Position numbers and translations under genes: made by a program. From assembly GCA_002197995.1 (NCBI GenBank), contig NGZR01000007.1:1322399-1386398 (forward strand): a DNA stretch of 64,000 bases, read 5' to 3'. Shown here piece after piece: positions 59,338-64,000 of this stretch; within the stretch, counting starts at the first letter, position 1; every line of letters begins with the position of its first letter. The stretch comes from Gaeumannomyces sp. JS-464. Its lineage: Eukaryota > Ascomycota > Sordariomycetes > Magnaporthales > Magnaporthaceae. The notes beneath the pieces were generated by a model, which saw nothing but the letters and a program-made list of their open reading frames with translations, was not told the DNA's origin and searched no databases.

Positions 59338-59553
59338 TGTAAAAGTCCTACAACGTAATGCACGTTTATAAAAACTTTGGTAAATTAACAAACTACGAAA
59401 GCTAAAAAGTAAAAAGGGCTGCTCCGCAAATCCAAAAGCGGATCCGGCTATATACTGGTAGCGTGGCTGGTATGTTAGTATAGCGCGCTCCGGTAGGCTA
59501 CTAGCCACGGGCCGGAGCTTATAGCTGCACTAATGGGAACCGACTTTTTAATA
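59338..59553 (-). repeat. X2 5' LTR
   Basis: 216 bp, plus strand TGTAAAAGTCCTAC to ...CCGACTTTTTAATA, followed by TSD CTACC. Confidence 0.88.
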
Positions 59554-62500
59554 CTACCTTTTTTAAAAAAATAACACGAATATTACAATTTACCGCTAAA
59601 ATACTACCGTTTAACCAGCTAAAACCTAAACTGCTTTAAAAATTAGCGGAATTTGCTAACCTTTTCGACAAAACGAAAGCATTAAGGTTATTTTTACACC
59701 GGGAAAACTTAAACCACTATATTAAATTAAAAAAAAACGACGACGGTTTTATTTTAAACCTTTTTTAAAAACGCTTATATAATATACCGAAAAAATAACT
59801 TTTAAAACTGCGTAAACAAATTACTAACCTAATGGATAAAAGCTAAATCCGCGCTAACTTCTCCCCAATAGCCGCGCCCGTTTTAATAGTACGTAAATAG
59901 TTAAAAAGCTAGCGTTTATACGTAAATTACCGTGCATTTAACGCGATTACGTTTTAAAATCGCTACCTTTTGCCTTTAGTAAAAAAAACACTTCGCTTTT
60001 TATTAAAAGCGAAATGGTTTACAAAAGTAAACGTTAAAACCGCTTTTTATAAAATCCGGGTAGCAAAAAGCGAAAAACATTTAATAACGTTTTAAATACG
60101 ATTCGAATTATTCGAATGGTTAATATGCCCGTTCGGTTTTACAAAAGTTTTAATAAGGTTTTAACGCTATATTAATAGTATTTTAAGCGATATCCTCGAC
60201 GATTTCGTATTAGCATATTTGGACGACGTGTTTATTTTTTCCTCGGGATTTCGCAAAAATCATATAAAAAAAGTGAAAAAAGTTTTCCGTCGGCTAAAAA
60301 ACGCCGGGCTAAACCTAAATTTGGAAAAAAGCGATTTCGTAATGCAAAAAGTTAAATATTTAAAGTTTATAATTAAAGCAAAAAAAAAACCAAACCGATT
60401 TAAAAAAAATCCGCGCGATTCGCGATTAAAAAGCGTTAAAAAAATTTAAAAAATTTCGCGGCTTTTTTAGCTTCGCTAATTTTTACCGAGATTTTATCGA
60501 CAAATATTTAAAGCTAATTGCGCTATTGCTAGCTTTAACTAAAAAAAAACTCCGTATTAATAGGATTTTAAAATCGATATAACATTTAAACGGCTAAAAC
60601 TAACGTTTATTTAAACACTCGTGCTAATATACTAAAACTTAAAACAAAATATAAGGTTAAAATTAAACTATTTTAAAACGGTTTTAAAAGGTTACTTATT
60701 TTAAAAAGGGAAAAACGGCTTATAACAACTAATTGCTTACCATTTCGTTAAATTAAACAACGTATAACGCAATTATACCATTTACGATAAAAAACTTTTA
60801 ACGGTAATAAAATGCTTAAAAACCTGGAACGCAAAATTACGAAACGTATTTAAACCGTTCCTAATTTTTACAAATTATAAAAGCTTAAAATACTTTTTTA
60901 AACCTCGAAAAATGTTCGAAAAACAAATATATTAAGCGGAAATATTAGCGAAATTTAACTACAATTTGTAATACCGACCAGGGAAATACGCAGTATTACC
61001 GAACGCGCTATTACGAAAAAAATAAAACGAAAAGGGAAGGATACGTAAAATAACGCTATTATAACTAATGCAACCCGGTTAAAGCATAACGCTAGCAAAA
61101 TTCCGTATTAACTTCGTATTTATAACCATTTTATTTTTAAGCTAAATTTATAACAAAGTTACGCCGATATGAAAAAAAACCTTAGCATTTAACCCGGCTT
61201 AATTATTAATATAAAACTATATTAACGTTATACTTTTTAATAAAAGCCATTATTTTCCGCGAATAAACTTTAGCAAATTTATAAAATAAAGCGTTACGCC
61301 GTAATAAAATATATAAATATAAGCTCGTAATAATTTAGCAAAATGCGCGCAGTTTTCCTTTAAAAGCTAATATAAAAACGCAAATAGCAAATTGCGAAAT
61401 TAATGCATAAAAAGCATTTTAATATAAAAAGCGGTTATAGCTTTTAATTTAAAAACTATTAATTACCATTTTAATTTAAAAAGTACACGTTTTTTTAATC
61501 GTAAACTACGCGGGTCGGAATAACATATTCGCCGTTTTATGCCGGGATTACTATTAAAATGGGATATTACGAAATATAGCACGATTTGTTCGCAATTGCG
61601 ATATATGCCGCAAATCCCGCCCGTTATAATAATATAAATAAAAGTTATTACGCTTTTTCCCGGTTTTAAACCAATTTTAAAAAAACATTTCGATAAATTT
61701 TATAATAAAGCTTTCCGTTACCGAAAAGGGATCGGAATATTTAATGGTAATTATTAACAAATTATTAAAATATATCCAATTAAAAGCTATGCATAGTATA
61801 AAGGTAAAAAAATGTGCAACAAAATTCCGTTTTGCTTAATAGCGATTTCGTAGCTTCCTGAATAGTATTATATTCGATAAAAATTCGAATTAAATCGGAA
61901 AATTTTGGATAAAACTATACTTTTAAATGGAAATCGAACAATTGCTTTTTATATCCTTTTACTTTAAAATAAACGGGGGTATAAAACGAGCAAACCAAAA
62001 AGTTTAACATTATTTACGCTATTTTATCACTTTCGCGTAAACCAATTGGTTATAACACTTTAACGTTTGCCAATTTGCGCTTAATAATAAAGATTTAATT
62101 ATTACGAAATATAGCTTTAACCGTTTACTTTTTGGATTTAATATTAACCTGATTTTAACATACTTTTTATTAAATAACGCGTTTAAAGCTAGTAAAAAAA
62201 AGCGCGTTTCCGCTTTTTTAACCCATTTACGCGAAGGATTAAAACTCGCCATAATAGCCGCGGCATTTGCGTAATAATAACAAAAGTTTTAAACGAATAA
62301 GTTCCGCCGCCCGGCCGAAAAATACAAAATAAGGGATAAAGTTTAGCTATTTTTCCGCAATATTAAAACAAACCGTTTTAATAAAAAGCTAAATTAAGTG
62401 GCAAACAAATACGAAATAATCGCGGTTTTAACTTTTTTTACTATTATATTAAATGTGCTTAAAAGTATTTACCCTACTTTTTTACGTTAAACTAATCGAA

Positions 62501-62758
62501 CGAGCAGCGAACGACCCGCTTTCGTTATAAATAAATACGAATATACGATTAAGCCCCGTTCTAATCCTATTACCGAAAAATAACGAACTTCGGAAAAAGT
62601 AGTTCGTGGAAAAAATTTTAGCAATAAAAAACGCTAAAAAGCGGGGAAAAAGGCAAGTACTAATAAAATGGGTAAAATGGGATAAAACGGATTAAAACCT
62701 ATTAGAAAATTTCGAAAACACAGCGGTAATGGTAAATTTCGAAACGCAATAAAAAAGC
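59554..62758 (+). pseudogene. W pol: RT, RNase H, integrase, chromodomain, degraded
   Basis: RT: YVNYRAFNAITF, NRYLLPL (about 59,920-59,985), NVKTAFYKIRVAKSEKHLI, LAYLDDVFIFSSGFRKNHIKKV with YLDD intact (60,216-60,227), LNLEKSDFVMQKVKYLKFII. RNase H near 60,700-60,870. The end (62,590-62,755) is a chromodomain: VEKILAIKNAKKRGKRQVLIKWVKWDKTD-NLLENFENTAVMVNFE. The protease half lies before X2. Confidence 0.82.
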
Positions 62759-63680
62759 GCGCGCATTTAAAACGGTCCCGAACTGCGAAGCAAAAAAAAG
62801 CAAACGGCGGCGTTACGTAAATAAAAAAGGCGCGTTACGAGTGCTTAATTATTTAAAGATAAGGAAAAGCCGAAAAGCGGGCGGGCGCGCACTATATAAA
62901 AGCACGAAGCTAAAACGACCTTTAATTTAACTATAACCACGAACGATGCGATAAAAAGCAAAAAGCGCGCCGGCTTCGGAAATTTAGCGAAAAAAAAACA
63001 AAAACGAACGCCGAGGTTAAAACGCGCCGGCTTAAATACGAAAATAAAAAAAAGCCTTAGCACGATAAGTTATTACCATGTTTAAAACCCAACTTTAAAA
63101 AAAAACCTGCGCGCATAATACGGAGGGAAGGCGAAATTAAAACGCGTTTTTATCGCTAAAAAACTCCTCCTCCTCGAGCTTAAAAGGGAAACGGTAACAA
63201 CGGCGGCGGCGAAATAAGGCGAAGACGAAGCCGCAGTAAGCAAAAAACGAAAACTGTTAATTAGCACCCAGGAGAAAAGGCGGAGGAAAAACGGAAATAG
63301 TTAAAACGAAAGGTTAAAATCGAAACGATAACGAGCGAAAAAAAATTTCTGGCAAAGACGAAATCGCAAAAAGGATAAATAAATTACGCGAAGCAACCAA
63401 AGGCAAGCATAAAAAAGGAAAAAAAAAGCGAGGCAATTAAAAACCACGAAGCAATTAGGAAGCAAGCCGTCGCCACCGACAAAAAAGGAAGGAACGCCCG
63501 GGTTAAAACACGGAAGACCTAAGCACCTACCCAAAGGCCGACCCGGGGCTAAACACACTAATAACACCTTTTAACACGGCACGAGGCCTTTTAACAAAAG
63601 GGCCACCTATGCTAACGGAGCGCGCGAAAAACGGGAAAGGAACGAAACAACTAAAAAGGCGAGCCTGGAAAAGGCGGCTA
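62759..63680 (+). other. W 3' region beyond the chromodomain
   Basis: About 900 bp between chromodomain and 3' LTR, less AT-rich than pol, coding potential unclear (a K/R-rich plus frame and a minus-strand open stretch 63,301-63,567). The last bases before the LTR are a purine-rich GGAAAAGGCGGC tract. Confidence 0.45.
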
Positions 63681-63859
63681 TGTTATGGTTCCATGCTTTG
63701 GGCACGAAAGTAATAGCTTAGGGGTTACCCCTAAGCCAACTCGTATATATATAAAAACCATACAACCTTTCCTATAGCCTTTTTTTTCTTCCTCCTTATC
63801 TTTTAAAATACTATCATTTTAACCCTACTGGCGACCACCCAGTGGCCAGGTTTATTACA
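63681..63859 (+). repeat. W 3' LTR
   Basis: TGTTATGGTTCCATGC to ...GGTTTATTACA, followed by TSD TCGAT (63,860-63,864). Confidence 0.9.
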
Positions 63860-64000
63860 TCGATTTCCGCTATTGCTAAAAAGGCGTTGGAAAAGGTGAA
63901 ATTTAAAACGCTTTCGTCGTTATGCGTAGGTTAGCCTAAGTCGGTAAATAAAAAAAGGTTATAAGTATTAACTTATTGGGCTATATTTTAACTTTTATTC
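63860..64000 (-). mobile_element. LINE Y, continuation upstream of the W insertion
   Basis: Joining this (minus strand) to 21,440 over one TCGAT gives an unbroken reading (FSNAFLAIAE, then IDFLLTVDSNYRI) in the LINE Y endonuclease region. The element extends past the window. Confidence 0.75.

Larger units (their letters stand above)
23352..59553 (-). mobile_element. Element X, copy 2, inserted in W, reverse orientation, itself nested
   Basis: The 216-bp LTRs at both ends match X1's LTR. The TSD is CTACT (23,347-23,351) and CTACC (59,554-59,558), differing by one RIP-type C-to-T. Own DNA: 23,352-28,701, 38,250-39,112 (now in plus orientation) and 58,238-59,553. The rest is LINE Z, A1, A2 and B. 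Confidence 0.85.
21441..63859 (+). mobile_element. Ty3/gypsy chromovirus W, expanded to 42 kb by nested insertions
   Basis: LTRs at 21,441-21,618 and 63,681-63,859 are homologous, both TG...CA, and are flanked by TCGAT on both outer sides (21,436-21,440 and 63,860-63,864). W's own DNA is 21,441-23,351 and 59,554-63,859, about 6.2 kb, a normal gypsy size. Everything between 23,352 and 59,553 is insertion X2 and what it contains. Confidence 0.88.

Overview
The window looks like a nuclear contig of a filamentous ascomycete. The evidence is short GT-AG (and one GC-AG) introns, an autophagy gene ATG7, a Pth11/SAT4-type 'rhodopsin domain' membrane protein, and a very large AT-rich block made of retrotransposons ruined by C-to-T and G-to-A transitions, the signature of repeat-induced point mutation (RIP). 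The composition changes sharply near 10 kb: before it the DNA is GC-rich and carries ordinary or decaying host genes; after it almost everything is RIP-mutated mobile DNA.

Host-like part (1-10.6 kb): the 3' end of ATG7 (with a one-base frameshift), a 5'-truncated LINE tail that escaped RIP, a broken protein-kinase gene (nonsense codon in the 'PPE' motif and at least one frameshift), a five-exon SAT4-family gene, and one unrecognised coding-like segment next to the repeat block.

Repeat part (10.6-64 kb): a Ty1/copia element (minus strand) is cut by chromovirus-like element X1. After a 1.2 kb stretch of unknown origin comes a Tad1-like LINE (LINE Y, minus strand). LINE Y is split at TCGAT by Ty3/gypsy element W, whose LTRs lie 42 kb apart (21,441 and 63,681). 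W is split by a second copy of X (X2, reverse, 23,352-59,553). X2 is split by a second LINE (LINE Z) and by a gypsy chromovirus A2; LINE Z is split by another copy, A1; A2 is split by a further chromovirus, B. Target-site duplications (TSDs) support each insertion.

The TSDs of A1 and A2 are cross-matched: the left flank of A1 pairs with the outer flank of A2's 3' LTR, and the right flank of A1 pairs with the outer flank of A2's 5' LTR. LINE Z's 3' half and a piece of X2 are also in the wrong orientation. This is what an inversion by recombination between two opposed A copies would leave. Element A also carries, antisense and downstream of its chromodomain, a reading frame conserved between both copies and an RNA polymerase III-like unit (A box, B box, T-run). 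Two 141 bp LTR-like elements with strong internal hairpins (11,973 and 15,080) have clean 5 bp TSDs and show little RIP.

No tRNA genes, rRNA genes or CRISPR arrays were found. All coordinates of decayed domains are approximate because frames are interrupted; LTR ends and TSDs were read base by base.
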